Assembly: GCA_029783825.1 (NCBI GenBank)
Contig: JAREIK010017918.1
Span: 1,580,001 to 1,644,000, forward strand
Source: Sapria himalayana
Taxonomy: Eukaryota; Streptophyta; Magnoliopsida; Malpighiales; Rafflesiaceae
DNA length: 64,000 bases
Direction: 5' to 3'
Positions 47,531 to 60,320 of the stretch are shown here, piece by piece; within the stretch, counting starts at the first letter, position 1; each line of letters opens with the position of its first letter. The position numbers and the translations under genes were made by a program. Below the pieces are notes generated by a model, which saw nothing but the letters and a program-made list of their open reading frames with translations, had not been told where the DNA came from and searched no databases.

Positions 47531-50110
47531 TTTGTAGCCTAAAGTAATGACCATTTTTCAATAGTATGACATTTTTGTTATAGAAAAAAAAGCTTATTAT
47601 AAGTTTAGTAACAAAGCCATGATAGCGTATCATTCCTGAAAACTTAGGTGTTACAGAAAGATGAGCATCATATAAGTTATATGGAAAAGCTATGGTTAAG
47701 ACCCAAAGTCATGACTTTGAAGGAACTACTTGACATAATACCATACTTTTTTTTATAGAAGAAAAGCAAGAACATATAGTCACAACAATTATGACCCAAG
47801 TCACGACTATAGATACCTAACCCTAGAAATTCCTCCTCAAAAATTTTTTAATAATTTTTTGACACCGTGACAACCAGACCTAAATCCAATAAGCTTGTTG
47901 ATTCGAGGATAGAAGTGAGAAGATCTTCAATGAAAAATATCATAGAAATAAATCACATGGAGAAATGGAAGAGATAGAAACCTAACACCACATAAATTAT
48001 GCCAGAAGCTATGGTGCCCATGACAACTTTCCTGTCGAAGAAAAGCTTTATTGGAGAAAGGGAATTCAATGAATTCATTCCTTATTTTTGGAATATCATC
48101 AAAAAAAGAAATTATATATTATTTTTTACACATAGAGCATGAGAAAAATAAGGATAACATGGATTTGCACGGAAAAATGGCTACGTGAGAAGTATTTGAG
48201 TATGCTTTGATTGAAGGATAATTAATGAGTTGCTTGGATTCCCAAGAGCTAAGGATAACATGGATTTTAAATCCCTCCATAAATAACCTAATTTTCTAGT
48301 TATCACTAGTTTGTTTATGGTTGGAAAAAGGTGCATAGAGGATGACTTTAAAGAGTGCATATTGATAATTGATGATGAGAGAACTAATGAAGAGTAAAAT
48401 TTGGTTATATTTCATATGCAACTTTTTTATTATCGACATTTTGGAAAGAGTGATCATGTTGTATCTCATTGATTACCATTTTTATGTAGGGAAGATTCTG
48501 TAGAAATTGATTCTTGTGTTTCTCGATAGTGAATTTTTTAGCCAACTAATTAACAGTTCCCTCTTCTCTTTACTATGCCTAGCCAAGGGATTTATCATGG
48601 ATGATTAAGTAAATGCAATGTGTTCGATGGTGTTCCCCAACATTGATAGGCATTAAAAGGGGAATAGACTGAGACAAAAAGAAAAAGAAGAGGATCCTTC
48701 AAGGGGAATGACCAGTATAAAATTAGGAAAAAGGCCCTTGAGCATTCCTTAGTTGCACGTGGATGTATGTTTGCTAATGTTTTTTGTATTTTAGAAAATG
48801 TGCAGCAGGGTGCCAAAAGAAACAAAGAAGATTTGAAAAATATAATCAATTCATTATGTATAATAGTAGTGGAAGAGGTTGAAAATTTTGATTTGATGTG
48901 GGAAAATCATCTCCATCAAAAAGATATTTTTTTTATCTCAAAGCAAAAAAATTTTAAAGATTGGATGTACAAACTCTTAAAGAAGACATGAGATACGTGA
49001 ATATTGGATTGATAGATAGTGCTGAATTATTTGAGATATTGTATGAGGCCATCAATGAAAATTAGAAGAGATCAATGGAGAAAAGAGATAAATAAATGGA
49101 GATGAAACAAAATATGGGGAATGCCAATGAATCGAGGAAATAGAAAAATGTGGTGAAAATCAAAAATACTTGCCTTAAGGAAAATTAAAGACTAAGTATT
49201 TTGCGAAATTATGAAAAAAATATTAGATTAATTAGTTACATGAATGGGAGATTCAAAGATGTCATTCACTTATATGCCACCATTCAAGTACCCAATCATA
49301 TTTTACTTTAAAAAAATATGATCCTTAAAAAAATTCAAATGTTGCAACCTCCATCAACACATTGATTTGTACTTTTTATTTATTTATTTAGTATGATATT
49401 GTAACCTTTGTGATGAAATGATTTGAGATGCTGTAATTTTTTTTTTGATTATGGAGAGAGAAGGTATTGCTTAGGTACAGGCAATAGTTTTAGTTTTGGA
49501 GCCTTTTTAAATTTCAAATTCCTGAATATTATTGTATATTTTGGTATCTTTTGATGATGTGTAAGCATGAGAATACGATATTTATGGATCGGTTTTATGA
49601 ATTTCAAATTTGTGGTAGCTTTTGATGAATAATCATGGGGTTAATAGTCTTTTCATAGTGTATGGATGAGGGGTAGATTATGGAGCATCACAGAGCATTG
49701 ACATCTATTTTTGGCCAAAATTCTACTTAATTAGTCATGATAATATTTCTATGCTGTGATTTTACCAACTCATTAGCACATTCCTTTTACTATGTAATAG
49801 ATTCTTTTATAGTTACAATATTATTACGGAGCCACAATCATACTTATCTCATAAAATTTAAATGATCATAATATTATTTTATATTATAGTAACAAAGTAT
49901 CCCATTGATTCCAAAAGTCCCTGCCACATCCTAGCACATAATTTTTTTTTTAATATGGCTCAGTAGTTTCAAGTTAGAGTCATGCCCTTTTATAAAGCCA
50001 TGAATTTTAAGTTACAAAAAGTTACAGAGTTGAAACTAGTTATACTAAAGCCATGTTAAGTATTTAGCACAATGACTTGTGGGACACTACATATTATAGA
50101 ATATATTACT
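47531..50110 (+). repeat. Dispersed repeat R1, copy 3, with possible coding relic
   Basis: R1-type words flank this region (47540-48000, including the perfect 16-bp palindrome CAAAGTCATGACTTTG at 47704-47719), and 49240-50110 aligns with 22430-23240. The middle, 48060-49230, is not seen in the other copies and may be the inner part of the element. The frame at 48767-48991 (74 residues) has no recognised domain. Confidence 0.5.
48431..48472 (+). pseudogene. Possible decayed zinc knuckle
   Basis: The frame reads Y-R-H-F-G-K-S-D-H-V-V-S-H-stop, which fits the CX2CX4HX4C spacing if three Cys codons were lost (to Tyr, Phe and a TGA stop). It may be a relic of a gag or LINE ORF1 nucleic-acid-binding domain. 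The evidence is spacing only. Confidence 0.3.
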
Positions 50111-50149
50111 TAAGAGAACGTGAGAAATATCCATTAGTAGCACATCATA

Positions 50150-51480
50150 ATAGATTTCATCCTTATGATTCCTCATTTGAATAGAGACTAAACATCGATG
50201 AATGATATGCAAACTATGGTTATTCTTTCATGCTACTCTAAAAGGATTTGAGTGTGGTTCTACTTTTAGATTTAACAACTTGATATCATCCTTCAAAAAC
50301 ACATTCATTGAAGTACCCCCAACAACCACTAACATACATATCTTATCTCCACTCTATATTACTATTAAAAAAATACTAGTATGTTTCTAATTATCATAAT
50401 CTATAGTTTTGGGTACCACACATTGAACCATTTCAACACATGTATCGAACATCAAAATCTTTATTCTTTTTCATCACTAGAAAAAACTAAAGGATCAATC
50501 ATCAATAATCTGGTCTTTCTCATCCTCTAAATTATTTTGTTCATCATTTCACACTAATGTACATTACGGATAATAAGCGATAACATGACCTTGTAATGAA
50601 ACTCATAACATACAATTGATAAATTACTGGCAATAGACATAATAGGATATGCATCAAGAAAAGAGTTAAGCAAACTTGACTCGATGCTTCCAATATTATT
50701 AGGCCTAGTATTACTATTTGATGACATAGACTATGATCTGAACTCACTCAAGTGGGTAAAAGTGAAAGATCTAATGAACTTCTTAACTTTAAAACCTTTT
50801 GATAGGCATCCTCTAAAGTGTGTAGCGTATGCAATTTAACTATTTTTTGAATGTCAAACATTAGACTATTAACAAAATGAGTGTAGATAGAAAATTGATC
50901 CTCGACATGGAACTCACTACACCTAAGTCTAGCTTCCTAAAATTTAGCTGAATATTCAACTACTACATGTCATTTGTTTTTCCAATACAATTGACTCTTA
51001 TGTGATAAAAAAATATATTTTTCTTATAACTTTACTTTCATCACACCCCATTGAGTGATGTGTGGTTCTCCTAGATGAAACATGTCCTACAAAATATTTT
51101 TCCAATACATGTTAGCTGAAATACATCTTTTCATTTTAACAAATCTAGGCCATTAACTATCAAATATTTTATATCAATGAAAATATTTTTTAATAGCAAC
51201 TAACTAATAATAGAAAGCATCATGATCCATCCTACCATCAAATATTTGAACAATAATATTGACATATTTTGTAATGTGCCTTTGAGGTTGTCTATTTTAT
51301 ATATCATGTTCTTTTCCCCAATTAGATTGGGTTGTTAATTTGGCGTAGCTGGTTAATAACTGGATAAAAAACTAGTACTAGTAGGTTGAAACAAATCACC
51401 TAGGTTGAACTCAAGGTCTTTGGTTGTAGGTAGCTGTGTGTGAGGTTGAGAAATTGAATTTCATTTCAAGTTCATCTTAC
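50150..51480 (-). pseudogene. Ty3/gypsy gag and protease remnant
   Basis: Read on the minus strand, gag shows GRMDHDAFYY and a following 'YF' segment (51150-51270), then GEPHITQWGVMKVKL (51030-51080), then VEYSAKF, EARLRCSEFHVEDQ and HTLEDAYQKVLKL (50770-50970), which match the retrotransposon gag fold in order. Further on, 50200-50340 reads GGTSMNVFLKDDIKLLNL and VEPHSNPFRV, which correspond to the plant gypsy protease region 'GGSxxNvxS--LxLKxxxHPxPY'. Stops are frequent and no reverse transcriptase follows, because R1 sequence begins near 50110. The frame at 50544-50747 is out of register and not a gene. Confidence 0.75.
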
Positions 51481-52579
51481 CCATATTATGATGCAAGTCA
51501 TTTCTGAATTCATTAGATTGATGTCAATCTTCAATATGGAGTGATCTAACAAGTTTCCTAATATTTTCATCTGCATATTTATTAGGTAAGTTGGCCTAGG
51601 GCATACAAGGTAAATAGTTACCTTGTACACCAAGAGGGCATAAGGATATTTACATACTAAGTTAACCTTTTGTTCAATTGATAAAAACAACATTGCTCAA
51701 ATATTAAAGAAACTGTACTCAAATATTAAAGAAACATTATCATACATAAGGAAGTTAGTAAATCCTAGAGACTAAGTATCTTTCCAAAAACCAAAGCATA
51801 TTTACTTAAGTTAGGTAGTAATTAGTTTATCGTTGGTTAGTCAGATTGCCTACATAATTTTTATGAGATTGATATCTTAATTTAGGTTCACTTTACTATT
51901 TATATGACTGATATACTTGTTGAACTTGTTGGATGATATTTAATTATTTAATGAGCTTTTGGCACCATATCACAAATAATAAGTGTTAGCAACCTAACAA
52001 TGATGCAACATGTTTTTGATATTGTTATCAAGAATTATTTAGTTTGATTAGTTAGCTTGAGTTGACATAATTATCATTGAAAAAGGATAATTCTATTTCT
52101 ACTTATTTCGATAATAATTATTGTTTGTGTTTTTGTTGTAATTGTGTTTTTTGTTTTTTTTTATTTTGTAGATACTCTAGTTATACGAGAAGAAATTATC
52201 AGACTAAGTTAGAACATATGTACTTAGAAATTGAGAAAACAACAAGAGAACTTTGGAGAAAGAGAGTTGAAAGAGAGACTATGAAAACAACTAGTAGTTA
52301 TGAAAACCATCAAGGTAGTGAAGGACAAGTTATTTAATAGTTTGATCCTCACTATACCTTGGGTGATTAATTATGACCAATTATGATGAAAAGTTACTCT
52401 AGGATTGGATGCAATCTATTCAAGCAAACTACTTAGAGTTGAAGTCAAGTTTAATAGCAATGGGGTAACAACAATAATACAATAGAAAAAATTCAAAAGA
52501 TCCAAATAGCCATGTTGCAATAGTCTTGGAGTTGTGTGACATGGTGAAGATAAATGAAGTTAACCTGGATACCATAAGT
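51481..52579. other. Anonymous DNA with one short frame
   Basis: The frame at 52077-52337 (plus strand, 86 residues) ends in a charged stretch, YQTKLEHMYLEIEKTTRELW, that could form a coiled coil. No family is recognised, and its N-terminal half is a low-complexity Cys/Phe run. I do not call a gene. Confidence 0.3.
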
Positions 52580-52820
52580 TTTGTCTACTATCTCTCTCAC
52601 TCTCTCACATTATCTCTTTTTCTCACTCTATCTCTCACTCTCTCTCACACACACACTCTCTCTTTCTCTAACTCTCCCTCTCTCTCTCACTGACTCTCTC
52701 TCACTCACTCTATCTCACACTTTCTCTCTATCGCTTGCTCTCTCTCTCTCTCTAACTCTCTCTTAATTTCACACACTCTTTCTCTGTCATTCTTTCTATC
52801 ACTCACACACTCTCTCTCAT

Positions 52821-52851
<31 letters not shown>

Positions 52852-52852
52852 T

Positions 52853-52884
<32 letters not shown>

Positions 52885-53130
52885 TTCCTATCTCTCTCAC
52901 ACTCTCTGACTATCACATTCTCACACTCTATTTATCACACACACTCTCTCAGTATGAATCTCTCTCTCTCTCTCTCTCTCCCTCACTCCCTCTCACTTTC
53001 ACACACACACACACACACACTCTCTCTCTCTCTCTATCTCCCTCTCACTCACACACTCTCTCACTCCCTCTCACTCACACACTCTTACTCTCTCTCACTC
53101 TATCTCTATAACTCTTTCTTTGTATATCTA
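52580..53130 (+). repeat. CT/CA-rich microsatellite
   Basis: Long imperfect CTCTCT, CACACA and TATATA runs (TA at 52819-52844) occur in this block. The Ser/Leu-rich frames at 52581-52766 and 52954-53178 are artefacts. Confidence 0.95.
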
Positions 53131-54379
53131 TGCACTCTTCATAAGAGTAAATGTTGTATCAATAAAAAAGCAACATGACAATCACATTGAAAATTGTATC
53201 AATAAGAGTAAATGTTGTGTCAATAAAAGGAGCATTCTATGAGAGCGACAAATATATTTACAAGCATAAGAGAAAATGAAACATGACATGACTCATTATC
53301 TAAGGTGGTCATTATAAGCCACTATGAAAATCATATAATTACCACCCAACTATTCCTTTTCCTCGTGGGTTTGTCTTTATGAACGAACAAGTCTTATTTC
53401 TTGAGCAATCTTCATGGGGTTGTCTCCAAGAGTGAATGGCTTTTTTATTTCTTTTTTATTACAAGTAATTAATAATACTATAATATATTATGTTAAAATA
53501 ATAAATAAGGAAAAAAAGATTCACATGTTGTGTCAATAAAAATTGATAACATGAATGTCGTATTTAAAAATTACAAACCCATAAATAAAACATATCAATC
53601 ACATTGAACTATGGGTCATATCATGTACTATTAAAATTGGATATAAACACATTAAGTATGTAATTATATTATTAGTATATTTAATTATAATGTTTATCAC
53701 ATAAACAAATTTCAAGGCATTATGTAGAGCATGCAGTGTTTAGACTCATTAATCACATTAATAACTTTTCTTATTTTGCTGATAATAATTATTAAATAAT
53801 TTTATTAAAAAACTTAATCATATTAGATTACAATAAATATTGTTTGTATATGATTATCAGTTAGAACACATAACAACTATCAAAACTTGGGTTCTAATTA
53901 TTAACTTGTGCAAGTCTTCCTCACTAAGTTCTTCCCATCTCAAATCATCTTTCAACTAAGAGGAGTGATAAGCTAATTCCACCAAAAAGAGCAAAAGACT
54001 GTATATGATGCTTAGAATTGATTCAAAAAACGTTTGAGGAAGTTTCCATTATATGAATTTAAATTATGATTATATGCTCAAAACTTTTCAATGGGTTGAA
54101 TTACATGATAAGGTGCAGAATTAATATGGTCTTGAGTGGTTTCACCATGAATAAGTTACATGATAAAGCACACTTCCTATTTGAAGAGCTAACAAAAAAT
54201 AATTACCAAATTCTAAGTTACTAAGTATTAGGAAAGAAGCAAGTTGAAATATTGGAGTGTGATAGATTAATGGTAATAGAGGCCAAATTGGAAATGGTTT
54301 TCATTGGATTTGGAGCCAAATATGATAAGCAATCAAGTGTGTAAAAAATTTATTCTTAACAATAGAAGGAAAATGTAGA
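53131..54379. other. Anonymous AT-rich DNA
   Basis: A short motif, AATGTTGT-TCAATAAAA, appears near 53150, 53208 and (as ACATGTTGTGTCAATAAAA) 53523. Nothing else is recognised. Confidence 0.4.
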
Positions 54380-54870
54380 TTTTGACCACATGTAATAGGC
54401 GGAAAAAATAAATGTTTTGTAGAATAATCTGTATAGATTCTAACCTAATAATAATGCTACTATACACTACCATTTGAATATGAAAAATCATGAAAGTTTA
54501 ACTTATGGAAGCCATGAGAAAGTGTGGTAGAAATTGAGGCAATTTCATAAAAAACTTGAGAAAAGCTCAATGGGGTACCAAATATAAGAAGCCTAGAGCT
54601 CTAATTATAACCACCTAAAAAGTGAAGAAAACCATCATTAGAAGATGAAATTGATGTCTTACTCTTGGAGACAAAAAAGAGAAATAATCTACCAAAAAAC
54701 TAGATGGAATAGATTGAAAAAAGACTATAATATTTGAATGTAGCAATGTAGATTTTAAGAATCAACTTAGACAACTCACAATATCGATGAAGGAGAATAG
54801 CATGAATAGAATACCATACAATACTAAAATAGATGCAAAGAATTACTTATCCATCACACCCCGAAGTGGA
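54380..54870 (+). pseudogene. Possible LINE endonuclease-RT linker relic
   Basis: Frame fragments read HEKVW, LRQFHKKLEKS and REIIYQKTRWNRLKKDYNI (near 54680-54735), which resembles the plant LINE stretch 'W--KSR--WLK-GD-NT-FFH' before the reverse transcriptase domain. Stops and frame changes intervene, and no catalytic motif is visible. The call rests on this one resemblance. Confidence 0.35.
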
Positions 54871-55599
54871 AAAGAGTTAGAGGGACCACAAGTATAAGTG
54901 AAGAGCACAAGAGATGTTGAAAATAGAGGAGTAAACTATGATTGATTAATTCATCACTTTTTCTAAAGTCATGACACTCATCACTATTGTGACTTTATTA
55001 GGTTGTCCAATTTTATCGATTAGATAGTTTCCCAAAACCTTATTGGCTAAATGTTCTCATCAATAAAGTTACACAAGTATATGAGTCATTCATGTGCTAA
55101 AAAAGATTTATATCAGTAGTTCGGTCAACTAATTGTAAAATAATACTATTCTAGTAAAGAAGATAGTTCAGAATTTTTTGTAAGATGCTTAGATCAAAAG
55201 GTTTGTCTATTGTTATTTTTATAATGTATATTTAAATAGTTTAGTTCATGTTGAGTTTGAATAAAGAACAAAGGCTAAATTATTATCAGAGTACTCCTTT
55301 GCTTTAATAGCATATAAACTAGTTATTACCATTGAGCTCATCCAAATAATGGTCTTCTCATAGTTATCTCCTCGATAATTTACTAGTAAGATAACAAATT
55401 ATATTTACTTGAAGGTCATTCATAAGTACATACACTTTAGGCAAATGCTAAACTATCCTTGATGATTTCTTCATATGTACATTCTTATTCTTTAGTCTCA
55501 GGTATCTTAAAAACATTGAACTAATGTGGTCTTAAAAGGAATTGAACTTTTTTATTTGTAAGAATAATACTCTCATAATTAACATTTTTCTTTTCTAAA
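54871..55599. other. Anonymous AT-rich DNA
   Basis: No coding or repeat signal is recognised. Confidence 0.4.
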
Positions 55600-56492
55600 A
55601 TATCACTAGTGTGGATCATATGAGTGAAAGCAACTCATATGTCTATCACTATCTCGTAAGTCACCACCACTTACGCATATCATATGAATTACCTATCATC
55701 ATCTTTCATAGAAATGATGTGACTCACACACTAAAGATGAAAACCTTAGGAGAATATTCATTAAAATATCCATATCATTTGAGGGTCAGTTCTCCAAGAC
55801 ATGTACAATGCATTAACATGCAAAGTGTTTATACTCTTGGATTCATGAGCACCAAACTCAAATTGATTAAAATACCATAATTTTGGATTTAATGAAAGTT
55901 GTCACTTCCTTCCTATTATATATATGAGTGAGTCTCATAGCTTATATGTCATCATCTCACATGATAATATACACAAACCCATTAATAGTAAAATTCTAAT
56001 TTCAGTTCTATTTAATCACCAATGTTATCAATATCTATTCCACAATATAAATCAAACATCATAATTAAAATTCAAAGAATTCATATATCACATTAATCAA
56101 GATAAACAAACTCTAGACATCAATTTAGTCTAATATTAAGGATAGATTCATATGATATATATGAGAAGAAATCTTATAAATCTTGCTTTATTAATGATAG
56201 CCCTCAGAAAAATTTAGAATCCAAAACCTAATTTCTATGATATTAAAATTAAAATCTTGAAATCTACCTAATAGAGATAGTTTGAAAGTCATGCCCCTCA
56301 ACTACATAGTTTAACTTTAGTCTTGCATCACTAACTTGCTCATGGATCATCTAAAGAATACAATAATATTTTCTAGGTTGTTATTGTACTTGGTTCAAGG
56401 TGAAGAAGAATGAAGGTCGGTTGGCTTATGGATTTTTCTCTTCACTTTCATTGTGTCTTTATACTTCATGAAATTTAGGTATTTTCCAAGTA

Positions 56493-56497
56493 GAAAG
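56493..56497 (+). repeat. Solo LTR target duplication, left
   Basis: GAAAG is repeated exactly at 57218-57222. Five base pairs is the standard LTR-retrotransposon duplication. Confidence 0.85.
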
Positions 56498-57217
56498 TGT
56501 TACGAACCTGGATGAATAGATTATACGAACCCCTTTTTAAATATGAACCCGTATAACACTAACATACCAACCCTATAGCAATTTGGATTCAAACCCTAGA
56601 ATCAACTCTAGATCAGATTATGAACGATCAATTAGGATTAGAACTTAAAGGAAATTAAGCATTTAAACCCTAACCCTAGCACGCCACAAAGATGGATCAA
56701 ATCTTTGATAAGTGTTTAATGCATTCGACAAGAATACAAGAATTCAAACCAAATTTCAAGAACAATCAAAACATATCATAAAAATCAAAAGTGTCTCAAC
56801 AATGCAGCTAGGTTTTGTTTTAATAGACTAAACCAAAACCCTAGAAGTTAACCTAAGCATAAAAAGACTAAAGTATCCTTTTTAATTAAATCTAAATATT
56901 TCGGCCTAGCTTCAAAAGGCCCATGTAATTTGGCCTAGCTTGATTCTTCATGGACTTGGACCTTAGTTAGAGTGAATAAAGTCCAATCTTGATGCTCTCC
57001 ATTTGTTGCAGACCTTGGACTCTCAAATGGGCTCTCTTTGTTAGCCCATCCTTGGAAGAAGCCACTTAAGGCTTGTTGTAACTTCTTGGATCTAGACCTT
57101 GTTATTGGACCTTGTGGCAAGTCCAACCCATCATTGATAAACCTAGCTCCCCTTGCTTGTTGGTCCTCTTCATCAAGCCAATTACCTTCATGCTTTGAGG
57201 TTAGCCCAACTGTAACA
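56498..57217 (-). mobile_element. Solo LTR, gypsy-like, 720 bp
   Basis: It starts TGTTAC and ends GTAACA, with a perfect 5-bp GAAAG duplication. The related R1 copy 1 has an uninterrupted version of the site near 935-945. On the minus strand the first ~280 bp stay open and encode a tail with GPITRSRSKKLQQAL (56935-57126), similar to the 'GPITRSRAK' stretch at the C-terminal end of plant gypsy polyproteins. This suggests a family whose pol frame runs into its 3' LTR. There is no internal region, so it likely arose by LTR-LTR recombination. Confidence 0.85.
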
Positions 57218-57222
57218 GAAAG
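57218..57222 (+). repeat. Solo LTR target duplication, right
   Basis: GAAAG is identical to 56493-56497. Confidence 0.85.
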
Positions 57223-58750
57223 TCATGAGTTTGGAATGATATCATGACTTTGGTCTTAGGTCTTTTGAACTCGAGCTGCAACACTAAGAAGTGGATGCAA
57301 CTTTGGTATACTTCCTAAATTTGTGTACCCCAAAATTCTTTGCACAGGAAAATGGATGTGACTTTTGTGATTAGCCCATATATCAAAGTCACTATGGTGG
57401 GATATGACTACAATTTTGCATTCACTTAAGGAAAAGAAATTACAATCTTGGAAATGACCATAGCACAAGTATTTCTCTTTATAACTCCATAGTAAAAGTA
57501 TTTAGTTATTGCAATATGAAATTAATATCATAGTCAGATAAATATTGTTGTGACTCTAAGATAATATAATAGCCAAAAAGGTTTTACTTCGTAGTAAAAG
57601 TATTATACTAATGAGGTAGTAGAGTTGTAGCATACAATAATTTCCACTGCTATTTGTGTAGAGTTTTGCCAATAATGAATATCAAAACTACTTGATAAGA
57701 TCAAATATTACCATGCCACCAATTACCTCTAAAAACAAAACAATTTTACTACTATTCATTACAATTCATCAAAATTCTAATTTTGTGAAATCATTCTAAT
57801 TATCACATGTTTATGTACTCGTACATTATCAAAACTTCCAAAATATAATAGAATATTTGGTTTTTCACCTATCGAACAAATTCTCATATTAAAACTATTT
57901 CTCATTCTCAAGCAATGACCTTCCCCTCTTTAAAACAATATATCTATATCATCACAAACCTCCCTATGACTAGGTTTGAGTTTCATGACTATATCTATGG
58001 GTAAATTGAGTGTGTATAATGATTCATGTAATAGGGATATTGTATTTATTATATCACAGAATGCAAAAAAGTCCTTGGATTTCCTTCAAAGTTATGCTAC
58101 ATTTAATATCTATAGCCAAATTATGAATATTTCACACCTCTATCGATGATATCTACCACCATGCTAGCTTTGTAGTATAAATATTTTGTTCCTTTCTTAT
58201 GGTATCTTCTTTTAGCATCACATCACGTGGACATTCTTCTTTGGCCCTTCTCTCTTTGGATGCCATGGCTTTGAAGAATATCATGACTTCTTCTTTAGTT
58301 CTACCTTAGTCATTTTCTTTTTGTTACCCCAAAGTCATAGTACTATTAAGAAGCATAGCTTTGTCATTGAGCTTATGTGAGTAATTTTTTTCTATAATGC
58401 CAAAGTCATGAAGCAAAGCATTATCATGGTTTTGTCATTGAGCTTTTGAGAGATATTTTATTTTTGTAATATCAAAGTCATAGTGTTGAGTATTTCTATG
58501 GATTTCATCTATATCATTATTTTAACTTTGCCTTCATCTAGATCCTCTAGAATTTATATATCAACCATGTCTTCCTCATTTGTTTTCTTAGCCATAAATT
58601 GGAATTCTACTACTATTTGCACCACACATTTAGTCTCCAAACACTACACATCTTTTTTACAATTTTAATTGTATAGAAAGTTTAGACATTTTGCTTCTTT
58701 TCTTAGCCACTTTGAAGTTGTCTTCATTATAATCTTACGAAGTTATAGCG

Positions 58751-59095
58751 AACTACAAGAAAAATCGCAAATAGCTAGGGAAAAATCCATAGATAAATGC
58801 AATTTTTCCTTCACTAAAATAGAATAATGATGAATTAATGATGGGAATTTTTCCAAGCTAAAGTGTTCATAGCAAAAAATTAATGCGAGAAAAATTTCCT
58901 AGAAAAATTAACAAGGGAAAAATTCCCTAGTAAAATATTTTTAACAACCAAAAAGTCCCTAGCTAAATTTATTTTTTCCTTAGCTAATTCTGATCATAAT
59001 TTAGAGTACAGAAAAGTCCCTAGTTAAATTAGCGAGGAAAAAATCCATAGCTAAATTAGCGAGAGAAAAATCCCTAGCTGTTTTAATTCCAAAAC
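58751..59095 (+). mobile_element. CACTA-like terminus with subterminal repeats
   Basis: It starts AACTACAAGAAAAATCGC, one base from the CACTACAAGAAAA consensus, followed by AAATAGCTAGGGAAAAATCC and further CCCTAGCTAAATTAGCGAG-type units in both orientations. The array differs in sequence from the 46-47-kb one but is built the same way. The matching opposite end was not found before 64000. Confidence 0.65.
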
Positions 59096-59539
59096 TATTT
59101 TCACTAATTTATTTTTTTTACAAAAAATTTAATTATATATTTTAAAGTTTTTATATTAAATTGAATAAAAATAAATCATAAATGATAATTTATAATTAAC
59201 AAAAAATAAAAGCAGTTAATAAATTTTCTGCTAAAATATGTTACATAGTTAAAACAAAAACATAAAAAAAATTTATTATATCTTCTTCATCAATGTATTT
59301 AATGACAATGCATAAAGTATAATCTGTCCGTGACATTGATGTTGCTTTCTCTTTCCCATCTCTTCTAGTCACTAGTGAAGGAATCATATCAATATTTACG
59401 CATCACATCTTCCTACAATAAAGAAACAAAAACAAAAAAATGACCCACCTCAAATATTGACCTTGATAATTTATTGCTGAAGAATGAAAGTGACCCATCT
59501 CGGCATGAACATGAGCCATCTTATCGAAAATGAAGGAAT
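59096..59539. other. Spacer between CACTA-like end and exon array
   Basis: AT-rich to 59280, then more balanced composition. The minus-strand extension of the first exon frame (HVHAEMGHFHSS, 59403-59540) differs from other array units and has no recognised domain, so it probably belongs to a different sequence joined to the array. Confidence 0.35.
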
Positions 59540-59544
59540 CAAAG

Positions 59545-59687
59545 CTTAATGTGACAATGTCTAATGGCTTCGAATTAGAAAATGCGGCTGCGTCAACATG
59601 GGAACAAAATTTATTCATGTGTCTCACAACTTCAAAAGCTAACGTGCTCTTCCCAGCACCAAGAGGACCAGCCAAGCCTTTTAATAC
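59545..59687 (-). pseudogene. P-loop kinase exon, unit 1 (truncated)
   Basis: The exon reads AGPLGAGKSTLAFEVVRHMN then KFCSHVDAAAFSNSKPLDIV. The Walker A motif GPLGAGKST is intact. Similarity to other units stops near 59545, before the MDGFHLYRS segment, so the 3' part of the exon is missing. The acceptor-side TATTATAG is kept. The parent family is uridine kinase/phosphoribulokinase-like P-loop kinases of plants. Confidence 0.75.
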
Positions 59688-59908
59688 CTATAATAGGCGA
59701 AAACTCTACCCAAAATATTTGGGTACACACGAACACATTCACAGACATATAAAAATAATAATTATAGACATGAACAAACACAAATCTGAGTTGATAGTCA
59801 TACAACTTCAACAAATATCTAAAAGATAGTCAGCAATGATGTTTAAAGAGAGAAAGAAAAGACAAAAATAAAATGTTTCAGAATGCATGAAGATAATAGA
59901 AGCTCAGC

Positions 59909-60101
59909 CTCCATTTGATTCTTCTAAGATCGGTAAAGATGGAACTCATCCATAAAAAGGACCGTGACAATGTCTGAAGGCTTCGAATCAGAAAATGAGG
60001 CTGCGACTGTGTGGGACCAGAATTTATTCATGTGTCTCACAACTTTAGAAGCTAACGTGCTCTTCCCAGCACCAGGAGGACTAGCCAAGCCTTTTATATA
60101 C
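59909..60101 (-). pseudogene. P-loop kinase exon, unit 2
   Basis: This is full exon length (193 bp): SPPGAGKSTLASKVVRHMN, then FSDSKPSDIV and MDEFHLYRS. The first Gly of the P-loop is Ser, and a TAG follows LYRS, so the copy is broken. Confidence 0.8.
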
Positions 60102-60320
60102 CTATAATAGTCTAAAACTCTACCCAAATATTTGGGTACACACAAACATATTTACATACATATAAAACATTAATTATAGAGTTGAACAAACATGAATCTA
60201 AGCTGATGGTCATACAAATTCAACACATATCTAAAAGATAGTCAGCAATGATGTTTAGAGAGAGAGAGAGAAGGCAAAAATAAAATGTTTCAAAATGCAT
60301 GAAGATAATAGAAGATCAGC

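Larger units (their letters stand above)
55600..58740 (-). repeat. Dispersed repeat R1, copy 4 (interrupted)
   Basis: It aligns in the same orientation with 1-1760. It is interrupted by the solo LTR at 56498-57217. The part from 57960 to 58740 carries a ~75-bp period with CCAAAGTCAT and AGCTTTGTCATTGAGCTT words. Small frames (55611-55880, 57256-57468, 58483-58668) have no recognised domains. Confidence 0.55.

Noticed and set aside
52581..53178. Ser/Leu/Thr/His-rich frames that look membrane-like
   Set aside because: They are translations of CTCTCT and CACACA repeats.
56668..56684. Telomere-like CCCTAA sequence
   Set aside because: Only about two units are present, inside a solo LTR; this is too few for an interstitial telomere repeat.
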